A DNA stretch of 64,000 bases, taken from Streptomyces acidiscabies. GTDB taxonomy: Bacteria; Actinomycetota; Actinomycetes; Streptomycetales; Streptomycetaceae. The notes beneath the pieces are model-generated. The model saw only the letters and a program-made list of their open reading frames with translations, searched no databases and had not been told where the DNA came from. A program made the position numbers and the translations under genes. The stretch lies in the NCBI RefSeq assembly GCF_020010905.1, contig NZ_JAGJBY010000001.1, positions 1,694,001 to 1,758,000 of the forward strand. Reading direction: 5' to 3'. Positions 49,224-58,286 of this stretch are shown in pieces. The stretch's first letter is position 1, and every line of letters starts with the position of its first letter.

Positions 49224-50702
49224 CGCGCGGGGGGATGGTTTGAGAGGTCCGCGCGGTACGCGTCAGTGATGGGGGTGGGGTCGGGGGCGCGGGGGCACGG
49301 CGAGCCCGTTGCGGGGACGATGGCCGCCCGTTCCCAGGGAAGCCCGCAACCGACTGTGTAAGCAACGGGCTGCGCCGCACCCCCGCACCCCACTCCCCGC
49401 CGTACGCGGCTGCCGCGCCGTGGGCCATCCCGTCTCGCTTCCCGCCGGTTCGCGACTGCTCCACTGCGTTCGGCTCCTGCCGCCCGTCGGCCCACCGCGC
49501 GTCGTCTTGTTCCGGGGTACGTCGATGAGGGGCCCCAAGTCGCCGGCCACCGCAAGCCGGTCTCGCCGCGCGCGGCCGGTCGGCGGGGCGGGGCGTCGGC
49601 GGGCGGCTTCCTGCTTCGGGGGCTGCGGTTCCCGCCCGGAGGGCTCCCGTGCCCGGCCCTCCCGTGCCCGGCCCTCCCGTGCCCTGGAGGGAGGGCTCGC
49701 GCCCGGTATCCAGCGCCCCGGAGAGACCTCACGCCGGGGGGCTGCTCCCCGGCGGTTCCGTGCCCCGGAGGGCTCCGCGTCCGGAGGGGGCTCGCGTCTG
49801 AGGGCCTGCGCCCCGGGGAGCCTGCGCCCCGAGGGGTCTCGTGCCTGGGGCCCGCGCCTGGGGCCCGCGCTCTGGAGGGTCCCGTGTCCGGGGAGGGGGC
49901 TTCCGCATCCGGTTCGGCCGTCGTCCGTGAGGCGGCTTCGCCTCCGCCGGTTCACGGCTTCCCGCCTGCGGCGAGGCTCTGCCCGGCCTGCTCGGGATCG
50001 CCCCCGCCAGGCACGCGGCTCCCTGCCTGCGGCGAGGATCTGCCCGGTCCCCTCAGGATCGGCCCCGGCCGGCACGGCGCTTCCTGCCTGCGGCGAGGGA
50101 TCTGTCCGGTCTGCTCGGGGCCGCCCATGTCACGTACGCGGCTTTCCGCCTGAGGCGAGGATCTGCCTGGTCTGCCCGGGATCGCCCGCGCCATGTACGC
50201 GGGTTTCCACCCCCGGAGAGGATCCGCCCGGCCCCTGGCAATCGCCCTCGCCAGGCACGCGGCTCCCTGCCCACGGCAAGGATCCGCCCAGCCCCCCCAC
50301 AGCTGTCCCCGCCCCCACGCCCCTTCCCACCTGCGGCGAGGATCCGTCCGGCCCCCTCGGGACCGTCTCCGCCAAACACGCCGCTCCCCGCCCACGGCAA
50401 GGACCCGCCCAGCCCCCCCACAACCGCCCCCACCCCCACGCCCCTTCCCGCCTGCGGGAATTGCTCTCCGCCCTGCTCCCACCACACGCACCCGCCCCCC
50501 ACACCACCGGCCCCCCGACTGCCCTCCCCGCCCCGCGCCCCGACGATTCGCGGTGTCCCACCCCCGCCGGAGCCCCCTCCGCCGCGGCCGAAACGTGTGG
50601 GAGGGGTTTCGGGAGGGAGGGTGGGCAGGCACTGTGGAGAGTGCCGGGAGCTGGTGGGGCCCGGTGGGTGTTCTCTGTCCGTCTCTGGGTGGTGACAGGC
50701 TT
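49224..50702. other. gene-poor GC-rich region between narK and the CGNR gene
   Basis: About 1.5 kb of very GC-rich, low-complexity sequence. Long open frames exist on both strands, but their translations are Arg/Pro/Gly-rich and without recognisable domains, and the tandem-repeat unit below is not a multiple of three. Short repeats of CCGTGCCCGGCCCTC type occur around 49640-49690. No gene, RNA or promoter is convincing; the end carries the upstream region of the CGNR gene. Confidence 0.6.
49965..50450 (+). repeat. about eight tandem copies of an imperfect 60-62 bp repeat
   Basis: Units begin at 49965, 50026, 50087, 50149, 50210, 50270, 50330 and 50391, with a partial ninth at 50451. Each opens with CCTGCGGCGAGGATC-like sequence, continues with a CGCCCGGCC block and ends near CACGCGGCTTCCC. 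Units 1-4 and 7 are similar; 6 and 8 resemble each other more than their neighbours, suggesting a higher-order duplication of units 5-6 and 7-8. Lengths of 60, 61 and 62 argue against a coding role. Confidence 0.85.
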
Positions 50703-51287
50703 ATGGCACTGCGTGTGGGGAGTTACGCATCCCGGTTCGACGCGGGACGCGTGTGTCTGGACCTTCTGGCGACCAGCCATCCCCATGAACGCCTCGACGA
50801 CGTGGGCGCGTTGACCGGGTGGATCTCCGGAGTCGGACTGGTCCCCGCCGGGACGGCACTGGTGCGTGTCGACGCGACCTGGCTCGTGGCGTTCCGTGAA
50901 CTCAGGGGCGCCGTGGGGAGGTTGGTCCAGGCGAGCCTCCAGCCCGACGGGACGCCGTACGACCGCCCCCTCGCCCACCTCAACGAGGCCGCCCGCCCCG
51001 CCCCACCGACCCCCCGCGCCGTCCTCCTCGACGGCACCCTCACGAAACAGCTCCTCGACCCCCCGACCTGCCCCGCCCTCCTCGCCACCATCGCCCGCGA
51101 CGCCCTGGACCTCCTCACCGACCCCACCTCCCGCTCGGCGCTCCGCCAGTGCGAGGGCGACAACTGCCCCATCGTCTACCTGGACACCTCCCGGGGCCGG
51201 CGCCGCCGCTGGTGCTCCAGCGAAACCTGCGGCAACCGCGAGAGGGTGGCCCGCCACCGCCGCAGGACGGCACTGGCGAGGGCGTGA
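50703..51287 (+). CDS. CGNR zinc-finger / ABATE-domain regulator
   Basis: A 194-residue protein. The N-terminal part (about 5-140) matches the ABATE-like region often fused to CGNR fingers (YASRFDAGRVCLDLLAT, WLVAFRELRGAVGRLV). The C-terminal zinc finger has CEGDNC and CSSETCGNRERVARHRRR with the CGNR signature. Such proteins are putative transcription regulators. The frame is open 170 codons upstream into the repeat region; ATG 50703 is chosen because MALRVGSYASRFD is the family start. Confidence 0.82.
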   Translation: MALRVGSYASRFDAGRVCLDLLATSHPHERLDDVGALTGWISGVGLVPAGTALVRVDATWLVAFRELRGAVGRLVQASLQPDGTPYDRPLAHLNEAARPAPPTPRAVLLDGTLTKQLLDPPTCPALLATIARDALDLLTDPTSRSALRQCEGDNCPIVYLDTSRGRRRRWCSSETCGNRERVARHRRRTALARA

Positions 51288-51984
51288 ACCCCTCACCCCG
51301 CCCCCGAAGTCGCCCCACCTCGCTCCCGAAGACGCCCCCCACCCCACCCCTCACGCACGTGATGACTTCTGTCGCCCGGCGTTGAAATCTGTGCCGTTCC
51401 GCCCCACCCCCCGGCATCCCAACAGCCCCCGGTCCGCCGATCCCCGCCCGGAAGCTCACCTTCAGCGGCGGGATCTCGCCACCCCGCCTCGCCGACGGGT
51501 GGGCCGGCGTGACGGGCAGACACCCCCGACCCGGCCCCAAGGGTGCTTGCAAGTCCACCCACATCGCATAAGGCCACGCCAACTCACGTTCGCCGCCCAG
51601 TAACCCCGCAGACAGCCCGTGAAATCTCGTCCAGTGGACGCCGGTTCACCCAGACAAGGCACGAACGCACCCCCTGACACCCCGTCAACCACCCCCCAAC
51701 CTGTCCCACATGACCCTTTCGCCGCGAACCGCCGCATCGATCCCCCGACCCGGTCGAAGTGATTTCGACAACACCCCGTTTCACTTGTGCGCCGCACGGG
51801 CACGTGGCGCGATCTTGTCGATGTGGCGGAAATGTAAAGAACCGCGGGTGGGAATGTGCGTCCATGTCCACCTCGTCACGGCACCACGAGGAAAAATGTC
51901 GAGCCCCTTGAACACTCCCGCACCCCCGCCCGTACTCGTGGCGGAGCGACCGACTGGGGGAACCCCCGGACATCGGAGGTGGGC
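51288..51984. other. intergenic region before sigU
   Basis: About 700 bases without a convincing gene. A candidate ECF promoter lies at 51839-51865. The rest is C-rich with no strong hairpin or repeat noted; open frames here translate to low-complexity sequence. Confidence 0.5.
51839..51865 (+). promoter_or_regulatory. candidate ECF-sigma promoter of sigU-rsuA
   Basis: AAGAACC (51839-51845), 15 bases, CGTCC (51861-51865) has the AAC and CGTC elements typical of ECF sigma promoters. It lies about 110-120 bases before the sigU start, so sigU may drive its own transcription. Confidence 0.5.
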
Positions 51985-52560
51985 GTGCGCAAGGATTCCG
52001 TCGTGGCCAATGAACGTGGATCGAGGGCCCGACATCGCATGTCCCAGCCCTCGGAACCTGATGAGGAGCTGATGCGTGCCCTCTATAGGGAACACGCCGG
52101 ACCTCTACTCGCATATGTCCTGCGCCTGGTCGCCGGAGACCGCCAACGCGCCGAGGACGTCGTACAAGAGACACTCATCCGTGCCTGGAAGAACGCCGGA
52201 CAGCTCAATCGAGCCACCGGATCGGTACGCCCCTGGCTGGTGACGGTCGCCCGGCGCATCGTCATCGACGGACACCGCAGCCGGCAGGCCCGGCCGCAGG
52301 AGGTCGACCCGTCACCGCTGGAGGTCATCCCCGCGGAGGACGAGATCGACAAGGCGCTGTGGCTGATGACCCTGTCGGATGCGCTGGACGACCTGACCCC
52401 GGCCCACCGGGAGGTGCTCGTCGAGACGTACTTCAAGGGGCGTACCGTCAACGAGGCGGCGGAGACCCTGGGCATACCCAGCGGCACCGTCCGTTCCAGG
52501 GTGTTCTACGCCCTGCGCTCGATGAAGCTGGCTCTGGAGGAGCGGGGGGTGACGGCGTGA
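51985..52560 (+). CDS. sigU: ECF sigma factor, SigU-like
   Basis: A 191-residue ECF sigma factor. Region 2 (about 30-95) includes LYREHAGPLLAYVLRLVAGDRQRAEDVVQETLIRAWK; region 4 (about 125-185) includes DALDDLTPAHREVLVETYFKG and the recognition helix AAETLGIPSGTVRSRVFYALR. GTG 51985 is preferred because GGAGG lies six bases upstream; ATG 52039 is an alternative. The stop overlaps the anti-sigma start by one base (TGATG). The order sigma, anti-sigma, helicase, malic enzyme, hup matches SCO2954-SCO2950, where the sigma factor is SigU. Confidence 0.85.
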   Translation: MRKDSVVANERGSRARHRMSQPSEPDEELMRALYREHAGPLLAYVLRLVAGDRQRAEDVVQETLIRAWKNAGQLNRATGSVRPWLVTVARRIVIDGHRSRQARPQEVDPSPLEVIPAEDEIDKALWLMTLSDALDDLTPAHREVLVETYFKGRTVNEAAETLGIPSGTVRSRVFYALRSMKLALEERGVTA

Positions 52561-53402
52561 TGAGCGTGTACGGGGGACAGGGCGGCGGATTCGGCATAGG
52601 TGGTCCGGGTATGTCTGGACCCATGAGCCCCAGGCAGGGAGCCCCCGCTCCCAACGAGCACGAGACCGTCGGCGCCTACGCCCTCGGCATCCTCGACGAC
52701 GCCGAGGCGACCGCCTTCGAGGCCCACCTCGCGGGCTGCGAATGGTGCGCCCAGCAGCTCGACGAGCTGGCCGGCATGGAACCGATGCTCGCCGCGCTCG
52801 CGGACCTCCCGGGCACCGGCACCCCCGCCATCGGCGAGTCGCTCTCGGCCAAGCCGAGCCCGCGCCTGGTCGAGCGGCTGGTCGATGAGGTCGCGGACCG
52901 GCGCGCGGTCAAACGCCGCCGCTCGTTCTTCCTGGTCGCAGCCGCTGCCGCGCTCATCATCGGCGGCCCGCTCGGCGTGATGGCCGCGACCGGCGGCAGC
53001 GACGACGGCGGCGGCAAGACGGGCGTGGTCGCCTCCGCGAACCCCGCGAAGGACGTCTTCGGCACGCTCTCGGCGAAGACGACCGCGACCGACGCGACCA
53101 CGAAGGTCACCGGCACCGTCGCCACCGCCAAGAAGGCGTGGGGCACCGAGACCGTGATCGAACTGAAGAACGTGACCGGTCCGCAGAAGTGCGCCCTGAT
53201 CGCCGTAGGCAAGAACGGCGAGAAGGAGACGGTCTCGACTTGGGCCGTCCCGGACTGGGGCTACGGCCTCCCGGACGCCAAGACCGAACAGGCCCGCAAC
53301 CCGCTGTACGTCATGGGCGGTACGTCCATGGCGCCCGACCAGATCGACCACTTCGACGTCGTCACCCTGGACGGCAAGAAGTTGGTCCAGATCGACGCCT
53401 GA
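52560..53402 (+). CDS. rsuA: zinc-binding anti-sigma factor, RsuA-like
   Basis: A 280-residue membrane anti-sigma factor. A ZAS motif H56-x3-C60-x2-C63 (EAHLAGCEWCAQQL) lies in an N-terminal helical domain preceded by a Gly/Pro-rich 30-residue stretch. One span is at about 133-155 (FFLVAAAAALIIGGPLGVMAA) and about 120 residues lie outside (TKVTGTVATAKKAWGTETVIEL). It would bind SigU at the membrane and release it in response to an outside signal. It is translationally coupled to sigU. Confidence 0.87.
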   Translation: MSVYGGQGGGFGIGGPGMSGPMSPRQGAPAPNEHETVGAYALGILDDAEATAFEAHLAGCEWCAQQLDELAGMEPMLAALADLPGTGTPAIGESLSAKPSPRLVERLVDEVADRRAVKRRRSFFLVAAAAALIIGGPLGVMAATGGSDDGGGKTGVVASANPAKDVFGTLSAKTTATDATTKVTGTVATAKKAWGTETVIELKNVTGPQKCALIAVGKNGEKETVSTWAVPDWGYGLPDAKTEQARNPLYVMGGTSMAPDQIDHFDVVTLDGKKLVQIDA

Positions 53403-53476
53403 GCGCGCGTGACTTCCACCACCGGCCCCCTTTCGCGTACGGTTGACGGCTGCCCAGCACGTCAGAAGGGGGCCCG

Positions 53477-55894
53477 GTGGCCGCTCAGGCTCAACAGGGG
53501 ACCGCGCTCGGATCAGCGGCCGACACGGAGCGGGATTCCGTACGGGACCGCGAGATCTGCGTCGAACAGGAACACCTCGACCGGGTCTACCGGCGCTTGG
53601 AGGAGAAGATCCACCAGGCGGAGTTCCTGCTGCACGACGCGTCCCAGCGCGGCCAGGTCGGCACGCCCGGCGCACTCGCCGAGCGGGACGCTCAGGTCTT
53701 CCGCGCCGGGATCCATCTCAACCGGCTGAACAACGAGTTCGAGGACTTCCTCTTCGGCCGTATCGACCTGCTCCTCGGCAAGGACGGCAAGAAGGGGCCC
53801 GACGGCGCCTACACCGCCGTGGAGCCCGCCGAGGGCGTCGTCCGCGAGGACAACACCGCCGACATCGCCGAGACGCTCCACATCGGCCGTATCGGCGTCC
53901 TCGACGAGGAGTACGCACCCCTCGTCATCGACTGGCGCGCACCCGCCGCCGCTCCGTTCTACCGCTCCACGCCGGTCGACCCGGGACGGGTCGTACGCCG
54001 CCGGGTCATCCGCTCCAAGGGCCGCCGCGTCCTCGGCGTCGAGGACGACCTCATGCGCCCCGAGCTGACGGCGTACCTGGACGGCAGGGAACTCCCCGCG
54101 ATCGGCGACGGCGCGCTGATGGCCGCGCTCGGCCAGGCCCGTACGCACTCGATGCGGGACATCGTCTCCTCCATCCAGGCCGAACAGGACCTGGTCATCC
54201 GCGCGCCCGCCGCGTCGGTGGCGTACGTGGAGGGCGGACCCGGCACCGGCAAGACGGCCGTGGCCCTCCACCGGGCCGCGTACCTCCTCTACCAGGACCG
54301 GCGCAGGTACGCGGGAGGCATCCTCATCGTCTCCCCGACCCCCCTGCTGGTCGCCTACACGGAGGGCGTCCTGCCCTCCCTCGGCGAGGAGGGCCAGGTC
54401 GCGATCCGCGCGATCGGCTCCCTGGTCGACGGCGCGGAGGCCACGCTGTACGACTCTCCGGCCGTCGCCCGCGCCAAGGGCTCGTACCGGATGCTGAAGG
54501 TCCTGCGGAAGGCCGCGCGCGGCGCGCTGGAGCTGGGCCCCGGCGGCACCTACGCGGCCACCCGGCACCGGAACGGCCAGAACGGCCAGAACGGCCGCCC
54601 CGCACAGCTCGCCTTCGGCGAAGAGCCGTACGACGACGAGGCCGCCGGTCCGCCCACCCGCCTGCGCGTCGTCGCCTTCAACCGGCGCCTGGAGCTGGAG
54701 TCCGGCGCCCTGGAGCGCGTGCGCGCCACCGCGCTCAGCGGCACCGCGCCCGTCAACCTCCTGCGCCCGCGCGCGCGGAAGCTGCTGCTGGACGCGCTCT
54801 GGGAGCGGTCCGGCGCGGCGACCCGGCACACCGACCCGGAACTCGCCGCCGAACTGCGGCTCTCCTTCGACGAGGACGTGTCGACGGAGGACGCGTTCAT
54901 CGCGTTCCTGGACGCCTGGTGGCCGGAGCTGACCCCGAGGGGCGTCCTCGCGGCGATGGCCGACGAGCGGCGGCTCGGACGCTGGGCGCGGCGCATCCTG
55001 AACCCCGGCGAGGTACGGCGCGTCGCGCGGTCCCTCAAGCGGGACGGCCACTCCGTGCACGACATTGCGATGCTGGACGAGCTCCAGGCGGTCCTGGGCG
55101 CCCCGGCCAGGCCGAAGAAGCGCCGCGACCTCGACCCCCTGGACCAGCTGACCGGCCTCGACGAGCTGATGCCGGTCCGCGAGGAGTCGCAGCGCGAGCG
55201 CGCCGAGCGGCTCGCGCAGGAGCGGGTGGAGTACGCGCACGTCATCGTGGACGAGGCGCAGGACCTGACGCCGATGCAGTGGCGGATGGTCGGCAGGCGA
55301 GGCCGTCACGCGACGTGGACGGTCGTCGGCGACCCCGCCCAGTCCTCCTGGTCCGACCCGGACGAGGCCGCCGAGGCCCGCGACGAGGCCCTCGGCTCCC
55401 GCCCCCGCCGCCGCTTCACCCTCACCGTCAACTACCGCAACCCCGCCGAGATCGCCGACCTCGCGGCGAAGGTCCTGGCCCTGGCGATGCCGGGGGCTCA
55501 GTCGCCGAGGGCGGTGCGGTCGACGGGGATCGTCCCGCGCTTCACGGTCGTACGGCGAACCCTCGCCGAAACGGTCCGCGAGGAGACCGCGCGCCTCCTG
55601 GACCAGGTGGACGGCACCGTAGGCGTCGTCGTGGCGATGAACCGCCGCGAGGAGGCCCGTCGCTGGCTCGACGGCCTCGGCGACCGCGCGGTGGCCCTCG
55701 GCAGCCTGGAGGCGAAGGGACTGGAGTACGACGCGACGGTGGTCGTCTCCCCGGCGGAGATCGCGGACGAGTCCCCGGCGGGCCTGCGCGTCCTGTACGT
55801 CGCCCTGACCCGTGCGACACAGCAGCTCACGGTCGTATCGGCGGACCGGGACGATCCGGACGGGAACGGCGTACCGGACCTGCTGCGGGACTAG
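53477..55894 (+). CDS. HelD-type UvrD-like ATPase
   Basis: An 805-residue SF1 helicase-like protein. The N-terminus (about 25-110) is a long coiled coil (EQEHLDRVYRRLEEKIHQ, NRLNNEFEDFLFGRIDLL). Walker A GGPGTGKT is at 253-260, the Walker B-like VIVDEAQDLTPMQW lies near 590, and the later motifs VVGDPAQSSW, NYRNPAEI and LYVALTRATQQL follow. This arrangement is typical of HelD, which binds RNA polymerase and frees it from nucleic acids rather than unwinding DNA. GTG 53477 has GAAGGGGG as ribosome site. Confidence 0.87.
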   Translation: MAAQAQQGTALGSAADTERDSVRDREICVEQEHLDRVYRRLEEKIHQAEFLLHDASQRGQVGTPGALAERDAQVFRAGIHLNRLNNEFEDFLFGRIDLLLGKDGKKGPDGAYTAVEPAEGVVREDNTADIAETLHIGRIGVLDEEYAPLVIDWRAPAAAPFYRSTPVDPGRVVRRRVIRSKGRRVLGVEDDLMRPELTAYLDGRELPAIGDGALMAALGQARTHSMRDIVSSIQAEQDLVIRAPAASVAYVEGGPGTGKTAVALHRAAYLLYQDRRRYAGGILIVSPTPLLVAYTEGVLPSLGEEGQVAIRAIGSLVDGAEATLYDSPAVARAKGSYRMLKVLRKAARGALELGPGGTYAATRHRNGQNGQNGRPAQLAFGEEPYDDEAAGPPTRLRVVAFNRRLELESGALERVRATALSGTAPVNLLRPRARKLLLDALWERSGAATRHTDPELAAELRLSFDEDVSTEDAFIAFLDAWWPELTPRGVLAAMADERRLGRWARRILNPGEVRRVARSLKRDGHSVHDIAMLDELQAVLGAPARPKKRRDLDPLDQLTGLDELMPVREESQRERAERLAQERVEYAHVIVDEAQDLTPMQWRMVGRRGRHATWTVVGDPAQSSWSDPDEAAEARDEALGSRPRRRFTLTVNYRNPAEIADLAAKVLALAMPGAQSPRAVRSTGIVPRFTVVRRTLAETVREETARLLDQVDGTVGVVVAMNRREEARRWLDGLGDRAVALGSLEAKGLEYDATVVVSPAEIADESPAGLRVLYVALTRATQQLTVVSADRDDPDGNGVPDLLRD

Positions 55895-55950
55895 ATTGCT
55901 GTGAACTAGCCGGACGGGAATGGTTCGGTGGCGGGTGTTTGTTAGCCTTG

Positions 55951-56092
55951 CTGTGACACCGGCTCGATCCAAGCCCCCGGGCCCAACCTTAGTCGCTTCG
56001 AGCGACCACTTGCCGCGAGGCGAGCATGGCGGGCCGGTGTCACAGACGAAGTGGAGAGGCCCACGTCCCGCAGCGGACGTGGGCCTCTTCTC
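55951..56092 (+). ncRNA. candidate structured small RNA between helD and the malic-enzyme gene
   Basis: CTGTGACACCGGC (55951-55963) pairs perfectly over 13 bases with GCCGGTGTCACAG (56033-56045). The enclosed 69 bases hold a hairpin GTCGCTTCGAGCGAC and a smaller GCC/GGC stem. A strong terminator ends at 56087-56092. The closed stem plus terminator resembles an independent RNA or a 3' UTR element of helD. It matches none of the riboswitch or housekeeping RNA classes I can recognise. Confidence 0.5.
56056..56092 (+). terminator. rho-independent terminator
   Basis: GAGGCCCACGTCC (56056-56068) pairs perfectly with GGACGTGGGCCTC (56075-56087), six-base loop, followed by TTCT. Confidence 0.8.
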
Positions 56093-56199
56093 GTCGTGAA
56101 CAAAAGGATCGCAATTCCGGCCGGGCTAACGCCTACCCGGCGGTAGGTGCGACCATCGGACAGCAAGATTCAGCCTTACGGTGAAAGAGGAAGTCGGCC

Positions 56200-57618
56200 A
56201 TGGCAACGGCGCCCAGCGTCTCCTACTCGATGACGATCCGGCTGGAGGTACCCGCCGGAGGGACCGCCGTATCGGCCCTCACCTCCGTCGTGGAATCTTC
56301 CGGCGGCTCCGTCACCGGCCTCGACGTCACCGCGTCCGGCCACGAGCGGCTCCGTATCGACGTCACCATCGCGGCCACCTCGACCGTGCACGCCGAGGAG
56401 ATCGTCGAGAAGCTCCGCGGCGTCGAGGGCGTCACCCTCGGCAAGGTCTCCGACCGTACGTTCCTGATGCACCTCGGCGGCAAGATCGAGATGGCGTCCA
56501 AGCACCCCATCCGCAACCGTGACGACCTCTCGATGATCTACACCCCGGGTGTCGCCCGCGTGTGCATGGCGATCGCCGAGAACCCCGAGGACGCCCGCCG
56601 CCTGACCATCAAGCGCAACTCCGTCGCGGTCGTCACGGACGGCTCCGCGGTCCTCGGCCTCGGCAACATCGGCCCCAAGGCCGCCCTGCCGGTCATGGAG
56701 GGCAAGGCGGCCCTCTTCAAGCGGTTCGCCGGCATCGACGCGTGGCCGCTGTGCCTGGACACCCAGGACACGGACGAGATCGTCGCGATCGTCAAGGCCA
56801 TCGCCCCCGGGTTCGCCGGCATCAACCTGGAGGACATCTCCGCGCCGCGCTGCTTCGAGATCGAGGCGCGGCTGCGTGAAGCCCTCGACATCCCCGTCTT
56901 CCACGACGACCAGCACGGCACGGCGATCGTCGTCCTCGCGGCGCTCACGAACGCGCTGCGGGTCGTCGGCAAGGACGCCTCCGATGTGAGGGTCGTCATG
57001 TCCGGCGCGGGCGCGGCGGGTACGGCGATCCTGAAGCTGCTCCTCGCGGCGGGCGTCAAGCACGCCGTCGTCGCCGACATCCACGGCGTCGTGCACGCGG
57101 CCCGTCCGGACCTCGTCGACGCGCCCGCGGACTCGCCGCTGCGGTGGATCGCCGACAACACCAACCACGAGGGCCTCACCGGGACGCTGAAGGAGGCCGT
57201 GCGCGGGGCGGACGTCTTCATCGGGGTCTCCGCGCCGAACGTCATCGACGGGGACGACGTCGCCGCGATGGCCGAGGGCGCGATCGTCTTCGCGCTCGCG
57301 AACCCCGACCCCGAGGTCGACCCGGGTGTCGCCCGGCAGACCGCCGCCGTCGTCGCCACCGGCCGCTCCGACTTCCCCAACCAGATCAACAACGTGCTGG
57401 TCTTCCCGGGTGTCTTCCGCGGTCTCCTCGACGCGCAGTCCCGGACGGTCAACACGGAGATGATGCTTGCTGCCGCGAAGGCGCTGGCGGACGTCGTGAC
57501 CGAGGGCGAGCTGAACCCGAACTACATCATCCCCAGCGTCTTCAACGACAAGGTCGCGGGAGCCGTGGCCGGGGCGGTGCGGGAGGCGGCGAAAGCGGCG
57601 GGCGCCTCGGCGTCGTAA
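56200..57618 (+). CDS. malic enzyme with N-terminal ACT domain
   Basis: A 472-residue NAD(P)-dependent malic enzyme that decarboxylates malate to pyruvate. An ACT-type domain (about 8-88) precedes the catalytic part and may bind an amino-acid effector. The malic domain shows IYTPGVARVCMAI and VAVVTDGSAVLGLGNIGPKAALPVMEGK; the metal site is in INLEDISAPRCFEIE and HDDQHGTAIV. The NAD(P)-binding Rossmann motif is VMSGAGAAGTAIL, which suggests a short-form enzyme. ATG 56200 has AGAGGAAG upstream. The cofactor cannot be decided safely. Confidence 0.92.
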   Translation: MATAPSVSYSMTIRLEVPAGGTAVSALTSVVESSGGSVTGLDVTASGHERLRIDVTIAATSTVHAEEIVEKLRGVEGVTLGKVSDRTFLMHLGGKIEMASKHPIRNRDDLSMIYTPGVARVCMAIAENPEDARRLTIKRNSVAVVTDGSAVLGLGNIGPKAALPVMEGKAALFKRFAGIDAWPLCLDTQDTDEIVAIVKAIAPGFAGINLEDISAPRCFEIEARLREALDIPVFHDDQHGTAIVVLAALTNALRVVGKDASDVRVVMSGAGAAGTAILKLLLAAGVKHAVVADIHGVVHAARPDLVDAPADSPLRWIADNTNHEGLTGTLKEAVRGADVFIGVSAPNVIDGDDVAAMAEGAIVFALANPDPEVDPGVARQTAAVVATGRSDFPNQINNVLVFPGVFRGLLDAQSRTVNTEMMLAAAKALADVVTEGELNPNYIIPSVFNDKVAGAVAGAVREAAKAAGASAS

Positions 57619-57919
57619 CCTTATCGATGCCCAGAGGCGGTCGCCTTCGTGATCGCCTTGTGGTTGTGAGACTTCCCACGGTCGATGCCCGGCGCGTCGC
57701 GGAACCGGCCCGGTCGGCGGTGACTCTAGGGTTGCGGCCGAACAGGCGCCTTTCGTGTGTTCCCAGGGGGTTCTCACGACCCCTACGGGTGCCGGATTGG
57801 CTTTCGCGCCGCAGGTAGGGGCAGGATGCGACCCTGGGCGCGAGCGTATCGGCTTCGCTGTGCCCGAGGCTTTGCCGCAGGGCACGCCCCAACAGCAAGA
57901 AGAACACGGGAGTAACAAC
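57619..57919. other. intergenic region between malic enzyme and hup
   Basis: About 300 bases that should contain the hup promoter. GTGACTCTAGGGTTG near 57718-57733 contains a TAGGGT -10-like box. No gene, strong hairpin or repeat is evident. Confidence 0.4.
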
Positions 57920-58201
57920 ATGAACCGCAGTGAGCTGGTGGCCGCGCTGGCCGACCGCGCCGAGGTGACCCGTAAGGACGCCGACGCCGTGCTGGCCGCG
58001 TTCGCCGAGGTCGTCGGCGACATTGTCGCCAAGGGCGACGAGAAGGTCACCATCCCCGGCTTCCTGACCTTCGAGCGCACGCACCGCGCCGCTCGCACCG
58101 CGCGCAACCCGCAGACCGGCGACCCCATCCAGATCCCGGCGGGCTACTCCGTCAAGGTCTCCGCGGGCAGCAAGCTGAAGGAAGCGGCGAAGGGCAAGTA
58201 A
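57920..58201 (+). CDS. hup: HU-family histone-like DNA-binding protein
   Basis: A 93-residue HU protein (MNRSELVAALADRAEVTRKDADAVLAAF) with the beta-arm region ARTARNPQTGDPIQIPAGYSVKVSAG. It has the short form without the Lys/Ala-rich tail of the second Streptomyces HU. It binds and bends DNA without sequence preference and compacts the nucleoid. GGGAG precedes ATG 57920 by eight bases. A very strong terminator follows. Confidence 0.95.
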   Translation: MNRSELVAALADRAEVTRKDADAVLAAFAEVVGDIVAKGDEKVTIPGFLTFERTHRAARTARNPQTGDPIQIPAGYSVKVSAGSKLKEAAKGK

Positions 58202-58230
58202 GGCCTTAGCGGCCTCGCCTCGCTAAACAA

Positions 58231-58270
58231 ACGATGGGCGGCCCTCCTTTTCAGGAGGGCCGCCCATCGT
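58231..58270. terminator. bidirectional terminator between hup and murA
   Basis: A perfect 17-pair stem, ACGATGGGCGGCCCTCC (58231-58247) with GGAGGGCCGCCCATCGT (58254-58270), and loop TTTTCA. It serves the convergent hup and murA genes. Confidence 0.9.
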
Positions 58271-58286
58271 CGTATCCGAAACCCTT

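Noticed and set aside
49965..50450. CRISPR array
   Set aside because: The repeats are contiguous and imperfect, without constant repeats separated by unique spacers, and no cas genes are near.
49309..50814. 501-codon plus-strand and similar minus-strand open frames over the repeat region
   Set aside because: The repeat unit is 60-62 bases and shifts frame between copies; translations are low complexity and no ribosome site or family is seen.
55951..56045. 6S, 6C or riboswitch assignment for the structured RNA
   Set aside because: The closing stem and loops do not match the secondary structures I know for these classes.
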